A stretch of DNA of 19,015 nucleotides. Origin: Acidithiobacillus sp. GTDB taxonomy: Bacteria > Pseudomonadota > Gammaproteobacteria > Acidithiobacillales > Acidithiobacillaceae. The first letter of the stretch is position 1, and every line of letters begins with the position of its first letter. Below the pieces are notes generated by a model. That model did no database searches. It was given only the letters and a program-made list of their open reading frames with translations, and was not told where the DNA came from. The stretch spans positions 1-19,015 of the forward strand of contig DAIAVG010000008.1 of the NCBI GenBank assembly GCA_027445725.1. The letters run 5' to 3'. Position numbers and translations under genes: made by a program. Below, piece by piece: positions 6,019-13,857 of the stretch.

Positions 6019-7761
6019 TCAAACATCCTTCCGCCTGCCGCGCCGGGACAAGCGTACCATCTCTGCTCGCTCCTGCTCGGAAAGCGCGCTCAAACCACCT
6101 TGATCCGCTGCCCGGCTGATAAAGTGGCTGCGCGCTGCAGCAAGACGCTGATTCACCCTCGCCACACAGCCCGAAATTTCAAGCTGCATCGACGCGCCAT
6201 CTTCTACGCCGCCAGCATCAGTCATCACCAGCGCGTAGCACACTTCCGCATGTTCCGATATCGACAATTTTGCGAACAACTCGTGAGAACTTAAATGGGT
6301 CATGTTGGCCAAAATATCAAGTGCCCCCGCCAGATTTTTTACCGTAGGGTCACTGTCGAATAGAAACGGCAGCAAATCGCGATCCAGCGTCCGCCAGGCC
6401 GGGTCCTCCGGGTGATTCAGCAAAAGTCGCAACGCCGTTTTGTAAAGGGATGGCCCCTGGGATGCGTTGCGCGACGGTTTGCGTACCACGCGCGGCGCCG
6501 CCCGCCGGGTAACCGGCGCTAACCCACAAAGATCCTGCACCCGTTGCTCATAGACCTCACGCAAGATCGGATCGCTCACCCGCTTCAGAAAATCGCGCGC
6601 CGCATGCAGAAAAAGAGCCTTCTCGTCTTCTGCTGCAAGATTGTGTCGGTGTTGCAGTTCTTCCAAAAAGAAATCAATGGCCGGGCGCGCGGCCGGAAGT
6701 AGTGATTCAAACGCTGCGGCCCCATGCTGACGTACCAGTGAGTCAGGGTCCTCCCCATCGGGCAGGAACAACACCCGCAGCAGACGCCCCTCGCGCAGAT
6801 GCTCCGGTGTCATCTGTACCGCGCGCCAGGCGGCATGACGCCCGGCATTATCGCCGTCAAAACAAAGTAGCACCTCGGCCGCCGCCCGGAAGAGCATCTC
6901 CAGTTGGCTATCGCCCAGGGCAGTCCCACTAGCAGCGACGGCATAGTCAATGCCCGCCTGGTGCAAGGTAATGACATCCAGATATCCCTCCACCAGCAGG
7001 ATACGTCCGGCACGACGCACGCCCTCCTTCGCCTGATGCAGACCATAAAGCACCCGGCCTTTGTGGTAGAGGGCACTTTCCGGCGAATTCAGATATTTGG
7101 GCTCGCGTCCATCAAGACTGCGCCCTCCCAGCCCCACCGTTTGTCCTCGCCCATCGCGGATCGGGAAAATCACCCGGCCGCGAAAACGATCATAGACCGA
7201 GCCGTCGTCGCGACTGCTGACCAACCCCGCCCCCAGCAACTGCCGCCGCAATGATGCATCATTGCCGAGTTTTTGGCTCAGAAACTGGGCCGCTGGTGGT
7301 GCATAACCCAGCTCAAAGCGCGCGATAGTGTCGGCATCCAATCCTCTTCCACGCAGATATTCCTGGGCCGGTGGATATTCTGAGAACATGGACTGGTAAA
7401 GGGCGACGGCTTTTTCGAGGATGGCACGCAGCGGCCGCAGGTCTTCCTGTTCTCCAGTGGGGCTATCTTCTGGCAGCGCAATGCCCGCTTCTTCGGCAAG
7501 TGTTTTCACTGCTTCAGGAAAAGATAGCCGATCATGAGCCATCAAAAATCCGATGGCATTCCCATGCGCGTGGCAGCCAAAACAGTAATAAATCTGCTTA
7601 TCCGCGCTGACAGAAAATGAGGGGCTTTTTTCCTGATGAAACGGACAGCAGGCCCAGAAATCCTTCCCCTTTTTTTTCAGCGGTACACGACTGTCGATAA
7701 GGCGCACCAGATCGCTGTGCTCCAGTACGGCATCGATAAATGCGGGAGAGAAGTTGGCCAT
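6019..7761 (-). CDS. dnaG: DNA primase DnaG
   Basis: DnaG makes the RNA primers for DNA replication and works with the replicative helicase DnaB. This 580-residue protein has the N-terminal CHC2 zinc-binding domain (Cys39-x2-His42 and Cys60-x2-Cys63). The catalytic core includes the RGRVIFPI segment near 194-201 and the TOPRIM metal-binding motifs LLVEGYLDV (EGY at 258-260) and CFDGDNAGR (DGD at 302-304). A divergent C-terminal helicase-binding region completes it. Length and motif order are normal for the family. The ATG at 7761 lies three bases after the mutS2 stop codon, so the gene is read from the same transcript and probably by coupled translation. Confidence 0.98.
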   Translation of the reverse strand: MANFSPAFIDAVLEHSDLVRLIDSRVPLKKKGKDFWACCPFHQEKSPSFSVSADKQIYYCFGCHAHGNAIGFLMAHDRLSFPEAVKTLAEEAGIALPEDSPTGEQEDLRPLRAILEKAVALYQSMFSEYPPAQEYLRGRGLDADTIARFELGYAPPAAQFLSQKLGNDASLRRQLLGAGLVSSRDDGSVYDRFRGRVIFPIRDGRGQTVGLGGRSLDGREPKYLNSPESALYHKGRVLYGLHQAKEGVRRAGRILLVEGYLDVITLHQAGIDYAVAASGTALGDSQLEMLFRAAAEVLLCFDGDNAGRHAAWRAVQMTPEHLREGRLLRVLFLPDGEDPDSLVRQHGAAAFESLLPAARPAIDFFLEELQHRHNLAAEDEKALFLHAARDFLKRVSDPILREVYEQRVQDLCGLAPVTRRAAPRVVRKPSRNASQGPSLYKTALRLLLNHPEDPAWRTLDRDLLPFLFDSDPTVKNLAGALDILANMTHLSSHELFAKLSISEHAEVCYALVMTDAGGVEDGASMQLEISGCVARVNQRLAAARSHFISRAADQGGLSALSEQERAEMVRLSRRGRRKDV

Positions 7762-7764
7762 CCG

Positions 7765-10104
7765 TCAGCGTAACTCCAACTCGCTGACGCCGCCACCACC
7801 ATGCTCTGGTCGCGCCATGCGCCATTGGCTGACCCGGGGGTCCTGCCCGGCAAACTCGCGCACCATTTCCGCAAGCACGCCATTACCCTTACCGTGCAGA
7901 ATCTCGATCTGCCGGCGACCGGCGGCCACGGCACCATCCACATGACGGCACAAGGCCGCCAAAGCGTCTTCCCGAAGCTGTCCGCGCAAATCCAGACGCC
8001 AGGGATGATCTTCCGGGGCTGCATACTGTGTGCTGCCTTTTTCTTTGGGGATCTGCAGAGCCGCATCCACAGCGAATTGTGCGGCAGGCACCCAAAGCTG
8101 TTTGCCCCGCATTTGAATCTGCACCCTTTGCTGAGCCGGATCCACGCGCAACACTTGGGTTACTTGCCGGAGCGGCAAAAACAAGCCCTTAGCCCCCACG
8201 GCAGGCAGGCTGTCCGCAGCACGCTGCTCTTTCGATCGAAAAGGGGCTTCCAGACGCTGCAGGGCCGCCGATGCGGCCTGCGTATCCCGTCCTGACTTGA
8301 GCGCCGCGATGGTTTGCCGTACCTGCTGGCGCGCCGCCGTCAGAATATTTTCCCATTCTGCGCGCGCTACAGAAGCCGCTTTATCGCGCTCTTGTCGTGC
8401 CGCTTCCAGCTCGCGCTCCAGGCGCCGGGCGGACTTTGCGGCTTCGTTGCGTGCCAATGCGGCCTCATCCATGGCCTGCTGTGCGGCCCGCAACAGGCCC
8501 TCCCGCTGCGCTTCCCAACGCTCCCAGTCCTCACGGTCATCGGCATAGAGCGCCTCGGCGCGGGCCATCAGCGGCGTCGGCATCCCCACCCGCCGAGCGA
8601 TGGCCAGACCATGACTGGCGCCACCCACGCCCCACTGGAGGCGATAAGTGGGCGCCAGACGCTCTGCATCGAAACCCATTCCCGCCAGCGCCACACCTTC
8701 ATGGCTCAGGGCATAGCGTTTCATCACTTCCAGATGGCTGGTGAGCAGCGTGCAGGCGCCAGCTTTCAACAACGTCTCAGCTACCGCCTGGGCCAAAGCG
8801 CCCCCCTCCCGTGGATCGGTGCCGTTGCCCAATTCATCAAGGAGCACGAGACTGTGGGCATCAGCATGCTCCAACATTTCCCGCAGACGCTGCACCTGCG
8901 CCGAAAAAGTAGAAAGATCCGTGTGAATATCCTGGGCATCACCGATGACCGCAAAGCACTTCCGGAAATAACCCAGCGTGCCTTCCGCCGTCACCGGCAA
9001 CCCCATATACGCCATCAGATGATTGAGCCCCACCGCTTTCAGGGTTGCCGTCTTACCACCGGTATTGGGGCCGGTAATCACCAGTTGGTGCGCGTCCGCC
9101 CCGAGATGTACCGCGTTACCCACGACCTGCCCCGGATGACGCAGGCAGAGTAGCGGATGGCGCAGGGCCCGCAGATCAAACGCCGCTGCAACGCCCACCT
9201 TGGGCAAAATCCCGCCATAGGCATCACCCAGTTCCAGCCCTGCCCGTACCGCGTCCAGGCGCCCCATATGCCGCAAGGCCGCGACGATGCCCGGCACCTC
9301 TTCCCCAACAGCCGCACTCAGGACGCTGAGAATACGTTCCTGCTCCTGAAGCTCAGCACGTCGGTCCTGAACCAACTGATTATTCAGATCGACAGCGGCC
9401 AGCGGCTCTACAAAAAGGGTTTCACCACTGGCCGAGCGGTCATGAATGATCGCCTTGATACGCCCCTTGTGGCTGGCTTTGAGGGGCAATACGTAACGCT
9501 CATTACGCTGCACGATGACCTGATCCTGCCAGTATTCCTGCCAGTCAGGATTGCGCAGAACGCTCTGCAAGAAACGCTGCAATTCGCCGCGGCTGGCCCG
9601 CAGGCGCTGACGTAGGCGCGCGAGGTCAGCGGTCGCCGTATCCAGGAGCTCGCCCTCCTCATCCAACGCCATGTTGAGGCTGCGCGACAAAGCCACCGGA
9701 GGATCAAGCTCAGCCGCCAGTCCGGTCAGCGCATCCACGGTCTGACGCAAAGCCGCGGCGTAGTCTTTCTGCGCCGTCAGCACGTTGAGCACCGCGCGCA
9801 AATCTCGCCCGCTGAGCACAGCACCAAGGCGCCTTGCCAGATCCAGCAAGGTATTTACATCGGGGAGATCAGAAACAGGGAGAGGAAAACCGGCGGCAAT
9901 ACGCTGTGACAACCACTGCGACCAGTTCAGACGATCATGAATTTCCGCGAGTGTCACCCACGGTGCGGTCGCCGCAACATGTCTGCGGCCATAGATGTGG
10001 CCACAATGCTGTGACCACGCGCTCTGCACATCACCGGCATCCAGAGCCCGCCAGAAGCTGTGCTGCCAGGAGGCAACCCCGGCCGCAGCCACACCCTCGT
10101 CCAT
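7765..10104 (-). CDS. mutS2: MutS2 family ATPase/endonuclease
   Basis: This 779-residue protein has the MutS2 layout: N-terminal lever/core helices, the ATPase domain with Walker A GPNTGGKT (about 345-352) and Walker B LVLLDELGNGTDP (about 420-432), a long charged coiled coil (about 530-620), and a C-terminal Smr domain with LDLRG (about 703) and the HGKGNG motif. It lacks the mismatch-recognition domain of MutS. MutS2 proteins suppress homologous recombination, and in some bacteria act on collided ribosomes through the Smr nuclease. I take the ATG at 10104, which overlaps the yqeY stop as TGATG; a TTG codon just before is the alternative. mutS2 within the rpsU-dnaG-rpoD operon is unusual, and its position between a ribosomal protein gene and primase is noteworthy. 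Confidence 0.96.
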   Translation of the reverse strand: MDEGVAAAGVASWQHSFWRALDAGDVQSAWSQHCGHIYGRRHVAATAPWVTLAEIHDRLNWSQWLSQRIAAGFPLPVSDLPDVNTLLDLARRLGAVLSGRDLRAVLNVLTAQKDYAAALRQTVDALTGLAAELDPPVALSRSLNMALDEEGELLDTATADLARLRQRLRASRGELQRFLQSVLRNPDWQEYWQDQVIVQRNERYVLPLKASHKGRIKAIIHDRSASGETLFVEPLAAVDLNNQLVQDRRAELQEQERILSVLSAAVGEEVPGIVAALRHMGRLDAVRAGLELGDAYGGILPKVGVAAAFDLRALRHPLLCLRHPGQVVGNAVHLGADAHQLVITGPNTGGKTATLKAVGLNHLMAYMGLPVTAEGTLGYFRKCFAVIGDAQDIHTDLSTFSAQVQRLREMLEHADAHSLVLLDELGNGTDPREGGALAQAVAETLLKAGACTLLTSHLEVMKRYALSHEGVALAGMGFDAERLAPTYRLQWGVGGASHGLAIARRVGMPTPLMARAEALYADDREDWERWEAQREGLLRAAQQAMDEAALARNEAAKSARRLERELEAARQERDKAASVARAEWENILTAARQQVRQTIAALKSGRDTQAASAALQRLEAPFRSKEQRAADSLPAVGAKGLFLPLRQVTQVLRVDPAQQRVQIQMRGKQLWVPAAQFAVDAALQIPKEKGSTQYAAPEDHPWRLDLRGQLREDALAALCRHVDGAVAAGRRQIEILHGKGNGVLAEMVREFAGQDPRVSQWRMARPEHGGGGVSELELR

Positions 10105-10550
10105 CAACTGCTAAGGCGGGCCTTCACTTTTTCCGCCACCACGGCCATGTCCGCCCGTCCCTGCATCTGCGGGCGCAAGGCGGTAAGCACCTTACCCATA
10201 TCTTTGGGACCGCTGGCCGCTACGGCCGTCATCGTCTCAGCAATCAGCCCATCAATCTCTGCAGGCGACAGGGCCGCCGGCAGATAGACCGCGAGAAAAA
10301 CGATTTCTGACTCTTCCTTTTCCGCAAGATCCGGACGACCACCGGCAACAAATTGACTGGCAGAATCCTTGCGCTGCTTGATCAGCTTATCCACAACGCT
10401 CAACGCTTCTGTATCGTCAAGCTCGCGGCGCTCATCAATTTCGCGCTGCTTGATCGCCGCCAGGAGCATACGAATGGTCACCAGACGCTCGGCTTCCCGT
10501 GCGCGCATGGCCGACTTCATATCTTCCTGGATGCGCTCGCGGAGTGTCAT
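10104..10550 (-). CDS. YqeY family protein (GatB/YqeY domain)
   Basis: This 148-residue, mostly helical protein matches the YqeY family throughout: LRERIQEDMKSAMRAREAERLVTIRMLLAAIKQREID at the N-terminus, the VDKLIKQRKDSASQF helix, LPAALSPAEIDGLI, and the GPKDMGKVLTALRPQ segment. The domain is shared with the C-terminal part of GatB, the tRNA-dependent amidotransferase subunit, and is thought to bind tRNA; the role of stand-alone YqeY is not established. It sits between rpsU and mutS2 and overlaps both by one base in TGATG arrangements (10548-10552 and 10102-10106), which indicates translational coupling. The rpsU-yqeY-dnaG-rpoD order is common in proteobacteria. Confidence 0.95.
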   Translation of the reverse strand: MTLRERIQEDMKSAMRAREAERLVTIRMLLAAIKQREIDERRELDDTEALSVVDKLIKQRKDSASQFVAGGRPDLAEKEESEIVFLAVYLPAALSPAEIDGLIAETMTAVAASGPKDMGKVLTALRPQMQGRADMAVVAEKVKARLSS

Positions 10551-10765
10551 CAGTAGAGCCGGACCAGACGCATGGACTGGCGACGCATACGCTTCAACGA
10601 ACGTTTGCGGGCAGCGGCGGCCTTGCGTTTGCGCTCTTCCGTGGGCTTTTCGTAGAACTCACGACGCCGCACTTCGGTAAGGACACCCGCCTTTTCACAG
10701 GAACGTTTAAAACGCCGCAGCGCAACTTCGAAGGGCTCATTTTCTTTGACGCGAACAGTTGGCAT
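10550..10765 (-). CDS. rpsU: 30S ribosomal protein S21
   Basis: This 71-residue, highly basic protein is S21: [27 protein letters not shown] is the family signature, followed by [18 protein letters not shown] and an arginine-rich tail ending MRLVRLY. S21 binds the 30S platform near the anti-Shine-Dalgarno region and helps mRNA recruitment. It is the promoter-proximal gene of the macromolecular synthesis operon and has a strong promoter about 50 bases upstream. The leader has no ideal ribosome binding site: AGAGG lies 13 bases before the ATG and GGA is 8 bases before it. Its stop codon shares one base with the yqeY start. Confidence 0.98.
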   Translation of the reverse strand: MPTVRVKENEPFEVALRRFKRSCEKAGVLTEVRRREFYEKPTEERKRKAAAARKRSLKRMRRQSMRLVRLY

Positions 10766-10811
10766 AGAAGGATTCCGACCTCTTTAGATAAGGGTAACGA
10801 GAAAGGGCGAG

Positions 10812-10840
10812 ATTATAGGCAGATCAAGGGGCATAGTCAA
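10812..10840 (-). promoter_or_regulatory. Sigma-70 promoter of the rpsU operon
   Basis: On the minus strand TTGACT (10835-10840) and TATAAT (10812-10817) are separated by exactly 17 bases, one mismatch from the full sigma-70 consensus. The predicted start is about 40 bases before the rpsU ATG. This is the best promoter in the window. Confidence 0.85.
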
Positions 10841-10899
10841 AAAACCCCTGGCCACCCGTGAATACACCTCAGCTAAGTGCATTATTTTTCGCGATGGCG

Positions 10900-10935
10900 G
10901 CAACGCTGTTGCTAAAACCGCAAAACAACAGTTGC
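10900..10935. repeat. Inverted repeat upstream of the sigma-factor promoter
   Basis: GCAA-cg-CTGTTG (10900-10911) pairs with CAACAGTTGC (10926-10935) around a 14-base loop, ten pairs with a two-base bulge. The right arm ends seven bases before the -35 box at 10942. It may be an operator or an RNA hairpin of a transcript entering from the left. Only the pairing is seen directly. Confidence 0.45.
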
Positions 10936-10941
10936 AGGCCC

Positions 10942-10970
10942 TTGACAGGTAGATCAAAAAGAATCCTAAT
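10942..10970 (+). promoter_or_regulatory. Candidate promoter of the alternative sigma-factor gene
   Basis: A perfect -35 box TTGACA (10942-10947) is followed after 17 bases by CCTAAT (10965-10970), four of six matches to the -10 consensus. The predicted leader is about 75 bases, AT-rich and structured. Another -10-like element may lie in the A/T stretch at 10990-11010. Confidence 0.5.
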
Positions 10971-11007
10971 ACAGGAACACGGAAATCCCTGTTAAATTAT
11001 ATTATTA

Positions 11008-11046
11008 GATTACAATGTTGCAACGCTTTGTAATCAAAGCAAGAGG
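11008..11046 (+). promoter_or_regulatory. Leader with two mutually exclusive hairpins next to the ribosome binding site
   Basis: Hairpin A pairs GATTACAA (11008-11015) with TTGTAATC (11028-11035), eight perfect pairs; its loop contains the palindrome GTTGCAAC. Hairpin B pairs GCTTTG (11025-11030) with CAAAGC (11035-11040), six perfect pairs with loop TAAT. Their arms overlap, so only one can form. Hairpin B ends one base before the AGAGG ribosome binding site (11042-11046) of the sigma-factor gene. A regulatory switch is inferred. Confidence 0.5.
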
Positions 11047-11051
11047 CCAAA

Positions 11052-11909
11052 ATGTATACTGAAGCTAGAGAATTAATGGATTCAGACATTCCTGATATGG
11101 GTCCCGCCATTGATCCACCACCTCTTGATGATTTTATAGACGACGAAAATAGTGGACCGTTTCTCAGCCAGAAGCAGGAACTGCAGCTCATCCATCGCCT
11201 GCGCCAGGGCGACGAATGTGCTCGCGCCACCCTCATCTCTGCCCACATGCCCTTGGTGAGGACGGTCGCCCGCGGTTATCGCAACAAAGGACTGAGTCAG
11301 GAGGATCTCCTTCAAGAGGGATATATGGGCCTGTTGCGAGCCGCCGACCGATTTCGGGAAGGGCTCGGGACACGCTTTTCCAGCTACGCGACCTGGTGGA
11401 TTCGCGAGGCCATGCAACGGGCGCTCATCCGCTCCCGCTTCATACGCCTGCCTGACTATCTTGCCAAGTCCCTGCACGCTTATATGCAGCGCGGAGAGGA
11501 AGAAGACAGCAGCACGGATGTGCGCCGAGAGCAGCGTCGCGAAGCCCTTGGGGTACGCGAGAGTACCATGCGCGCCCTAGATTTTGCCGACATTCGTGTC
11601 TTCTCTCTCGACGAAGAAATGTCCAACGGGCCAAGCCGTATCGAACAAGTGGTCGGCGACATTGCTGGTCCTGATAGCGAGTACGACCGCGACGCCATCT
11701 GCAAAGCGCTGCGCGGGCATCTGACAGAACTCAACGAAAAGCAACGGGAGGTCATGGTGTTTCGCTACGGCATGCATGGTGATGCGCCCATGACCCTAGA
11801 AGCCGTCGCCGAACGGATGGGTGTCAGTCGCGAGGCAGTAAGGCAATTGCAGGTACGGGCCCTGACCCGCCTGCGTCAGTCATTGAGTGATAGTGGTTGG
11901 GGGGTCTGA
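11052..11909 (+). CDS. Alternative (group 2-like) sigma-70 family factor, RpoS-like
   Basis: This 285-residue protein has a region 1.2-like start (FLSQKQELQLIHRLRQGD, 37-54) and region 2 with LISAHMPLVRTVARGYRNKGLSQEDLLQEGYMGLL and FSSYATWWIREAMQRALI, so core binding and -10 melting are intact. Region 4 has LTELNEKQREVMVFRYG and the helix-turn-helix TLEAVAERMGVSREAVRQLQ (248-267). It lacks the RpoH box and region 1.1. The part after region 2 (about 131-210) is unlike the RpoS and RpoD region 3: an LPDYLAKSLHAYMQRG segment and a charged DVRREQRREALGVRE stretch, then VFSLDEEM. I therefore do not assign rpoS firmly. The ATG at 11052 has AGAGG five bases upstream. It is divergent from the rpsU operon, and its last 34 bases overlap the convergent rdgB gene. 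Confidence 0.88.
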   Translation: MYTEARELMDSDIPDMGPAIDPPPLDDFIDDENSGPFLSQKQELQLIHRLRQGDECARATLISAHMPLVRTVARGYRNKGLSQEDLLQEGYMGLLRAADRFREGLGTRFSSYATWWIREAMQRALIRSRFIRLPDYLAKSLHAYMQRGEEEDSSTDVRREQRREALGVRESTMRALDFADIRVFSLDEEMSNGPSRIEQVVGDIAGPDSEYDRDAICKALRGHLTELNEKQREVMVFRYGMHGDAPMTLEAVAERMGVSREAVRQLQVRALTRLRQSLSDSGWGV

Positions 11910-12499
11910 CGTTCCGCCAGTAGCTCCAGCAGTCTGCGTAGCGCCATCGCACGATGGCTGCAATCATTTTTTTCTTCCAGACCCCGCTGCGCCGCACTGC
12001 GTAGCCCGCCCGCGGGCCAAAATAGGGGGTCGTAACCAAACCCCTCGTCGCCTGCAGGATGCTCACCAATAGCCCCCCGCCAGAAGCCCTGGGCCACCAG
12101 AGGCGAGGGGTCAGCGGCGGATTCCAGAAAGACCATGCAAGCCACATAATAAGCAGTACGGGCCTCTCCCCGCGCCTCCGCCAGCATCGTCAGCAACTTG
12201 GTATTGTTGGCGGTGTCACTGGCCTCTGGGCCGGCATAGCGTGCGGAGTAAAGGCCGGGCGCCCCTTGGAGATAGGGCACACAAAGCCCGGAATCTTCGG
12301 CGAGCGCCGCCATACCACTTTCTGAAGCGGCGTGGCGTGCCTTGAGCAACGCATTTTCGACAAAGGTGGACCCCGTTTCTGCAATGCTGGAAATACCCAG
12401 TTCCGTTTGACTGACCACCGCAAAGCCATGGGCGGCGAGCACCGGTTGCAGTTCACGCACCTTGCCCGCATTACCGGTGGCCAGCAGCAAGGGCGTCAT
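11876..12499 (-). CDS. rdgB: RdgB/HAM1 non-canonical purine NTP pyrophosphatase
   Basis: This 207-residue enzyme hydrolyses dITP, ITP and XTP to monophosphates, keeping deaminated purines out of nucleic acids. Family motifs are in place: [14 protein letters not shown] at the start, [13 protein letters not shown], the substrate-binding AEDSGLCV with [12 protein letters not shown], and the [27 protein letters not shown]-terminal motifs. The ATG at 12499 overlaps the rph stop codon as ATGA; six extra codons upstream are not needed. The gene forms an operon with rph, a pairing common in proteobacteria. Its 3' end overlaps the convergent sigma-factor gene by 34 bases. Confidence 0.96.
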   Translation of the reverse strand: MTPLLLATGNAGKVRELQPVLAAHGFAVVSQTELGISSIAETGSTFVENALLKARHAASESGMAALAEDSGLCVPYLQGAPGLYSARYAGPEASDTANNTKLLTMLAEARGEARTAYYVACMVFLESAADPSPLVAQGFWRGAIGEHPAGDEGFGYDPLFWPAGGLRSAAQRGLEEKNDCSHRAMALRRLLELLAERQTPQPLSLND

Positions 12500-13224
12500 G
12501 AACGGGCTTCCGGACACTCCTGATACTGACGTGCCACTAATTCAGCGATTCCCTTGCGCGCCAGCCCCAGCATTTCGGCCATTTGCTCAGCACTGAATAC
12601 CGCGCCCTCCGCGGTTCCCTGCACTTCTACAAACGCACCTGCACCGGTCATCACCACATTCATATCCACGTCGGCATTACTGTCTTCGGCATAGTCGAGA
12701 TCCAGCACCGCCTGTCCCTGGTAGATGCCCACTGAAACAGCCGCCACCCAGTCCCGCAAGGGATTATTCTGAACCCGCCCCGCCGCACGCAGGTGCTGCA
12801 GGGCATCGGCCACCGCCAGACAAGCGCCGGTAATACTCGCAGTGCGGGTTCCGCCATCGGCCTGAAGCACGTCACAATCCACCCAGATAGTGCGCTCGCC
12901 TAAGGCCTGCAAATCTACGGCGGCACGCAGACTACGGCCGATGAGGCGTTGAATTTCATGGGTGCGTCCGCCGATGCGTCCCTTGGCAGATTCCCGTGCT
13001 ACCCGCTCCCGGGTTGCGCGCGGCAACATACTATATTCTGCTGTCACCCACCCCTTGCCCGCGCCGCGCAGAAAGGGTGGCACTTTTTCCTCGACGCTGG
13101 CGGTGCACAGCACTTTGGTATCGCCGCAGGCTATCAGCACCGAGCCCTCGGCATGTTTGGTAAAATTTCGGGTGACCTGTACCGGACGCAAGGCGTCAGC
13201 ACTTCTTCCACTGGGACGTGTCAT
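12496..13224 (-). CDS. rph: Ribonuclease PH
   Basis: RNase PH is a phosphate-dependent 3'-5' exonuclease that trims tRNA 3' ends. This 242-residue protein has the family start [19 protein letters not shown], the [20 protein letters not shown] strand pair, EYSMLPRAT, the [22 protein letters not shown]-binding segment, [20 protein letters not shown] with the conserved aspartate residues, and the [19 protein letters not shown] phosphate-site region. I start it at the ATG at 13224, which gives the normal length; a longer frame reaches 13281 but would cover the promoter. It is the first gene of the rph-rdgB pair, with a candidate promoter 28 bases upstream. Confidence 0.97.
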   Translation of the reverse strand: MTRPSGRSADALRPVQVTRNFTKHAEGSVLIACGDTKVLCTASVEEKVPPFLRGAGKGWVTAEYSMLPRATRERVARESAKGRIGGRTHEIQRLIGRSLRAAVDLQALGERTIWVDCDVLQADGGTRTASITGACLAVADALQHLRAAGRVQNNPLRDWVAAVSVGIYQGQAVLDLDYAEDSNADVDMNVVMTGAGAFVEVQGTAEGAVFSAEQMAEMLGLARKGIAELVARQYQECPEARS

Positions 13225-13251
13225 GGGAATACTCGTTGGAGGTAGTGGCGC

Positions 13252-13281
13252 ATTGTACCGTGAGGAGACGATAGGATTCAA
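13252..13281 (-). promoter_or_regulatory. Candidate promoter for rph-rdgB
   Basis: On the minus strand TTGAAT (13276-13281) and TACAAT (13252-13257) are 18 bases apart. The predicted start is about 20 bases before the rph ATG, which supports the shorter rph start. Confidence 0.5.
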
Positions 13282-13315
13282 AGCAAGGCTCTGTCCCTCT
13301 CCACCCTTCAGCCAC

Positions 13316-13321
13316 TATAAT
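13316..13321 (+). promoter_or_regulatory. Candidate -10 element of the cyclic-nucleotide-binding protein gene
   Basis: TATAAT lies 31 bases before the ATG at 13353. No convincing -35 box is found at 16-18 bases spacing, so activation by a regulator is possible. A start here would exclude the longer frame beginning at 13320. Confidence 0.4.
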
Positions 13322-13352
13322 GGTAGAAATCCGCTTCCCAGAGGAACGAATC

Positions 13353-13847
13353 ATGTCTGGCCTTGCCCACGTAGAAATCGCACAATTTTTGAAACAGCAC
13401 CATCTGGCCCAGTCTCTGACCATCAGCGAAATCCAGACCCTTGCAGAATATGTCACCCATGCCCAGTTCCACATGGACCAGGTGATTGCCGAATGGGGTA
13501 CGCTAGGGGAGGCCCTGTTCTTCTGCGTCAAGGGTGAAATGGCCATCATTCACCACACCGCCGATGGCGACGAAGTAGAAGTGGTCCGGGTACGTGATGG
13601 GGAGATGGCTGGAGAGATGTCCTTTTTCGATCGTCAGCCACGTAGCGCCCGCATCCTCGCCAAGAGTGACGATACTCAGGTGCTGGTCCTCACCCGCGCC
13701 CGTTATCAGCGATTAAAGGTAGAGAAACCTTACATTACTGTGAACATCTTGGAACAGGCCATCATCAGTCTCGACCACCTTTTCCGTAGTCTTTCACAAA
13801 ATTATACCGATTTTTCCACCTACATTTACGGCAAGGGGAAACGTTAA
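13353..13847 (+). CDS. Stand-alone cyclic-nucleotide-binding domain protein
   Basis: This 164-residue protein is a single cNMP-binding beta-roll. Helix LTISEIQTLAEY precedes the roll, the beta strands include EALFFCVKGEMAIIHH, and the phosphate-binding cassette is seen at residues 83-100 (GEMAGEMSFFDRQPRSAR) with the conserved Glu and Arg. After it come a helix (YITVNILEQAIISLDHLFRSL) and an unrelated tail. No DNA-binding helix-turn-helix follows, so it is not a CRP/FNR-type regulator. It may sense a cyclic nucleotide and act through protein contacts, but the ligand is not predictable from sequence. The ATG at 13353 has AGAGG eight bases upstream. It diverges from rph and converges on the LON-domain gene nine bases away. 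Confidence 0.88.
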   Translation: MSGLAHVEIAQFLKQHHLAQSLTISEIQTLAEYVTHAQFHMDQVIAEWGTLGEALFFCVKGEMAIIHHTADGDEVEVVRVRDGEMAGEMSFFDRQPRSARILAKSDDTQVLVLTRARYQRLKVEKPYITVNILEQAIISLDHLFRSLSQNYTDFSTYIYGKGKR

Positions 13848-13857
13848 GATTCGTTTC
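13838..13857. terminator. Weak inverted repeat across two convergent stop codons
   Basis: GAAACG (13838-13843) and CGTTTC (13852-13857) pair over an eight-base loop spanning the stop of the cyclic-nucleotide-binding gene and reaching the stop of the LON-domain gene. It has only six pairs and no good T tract, so a bidirectional terminator role is tentative. Confidence 0.25.

Noticed and set aside
8314..9153. Plus-strand open frame of 279 codons
   Set aside because: Antisense to the MutS2 ATPase and coiled-coil region; no family signature.
11052..11909. Assignment of the sigma factor as RpoH
   Set aside because: The RpoH box is absent and the region after domain 2 is different.
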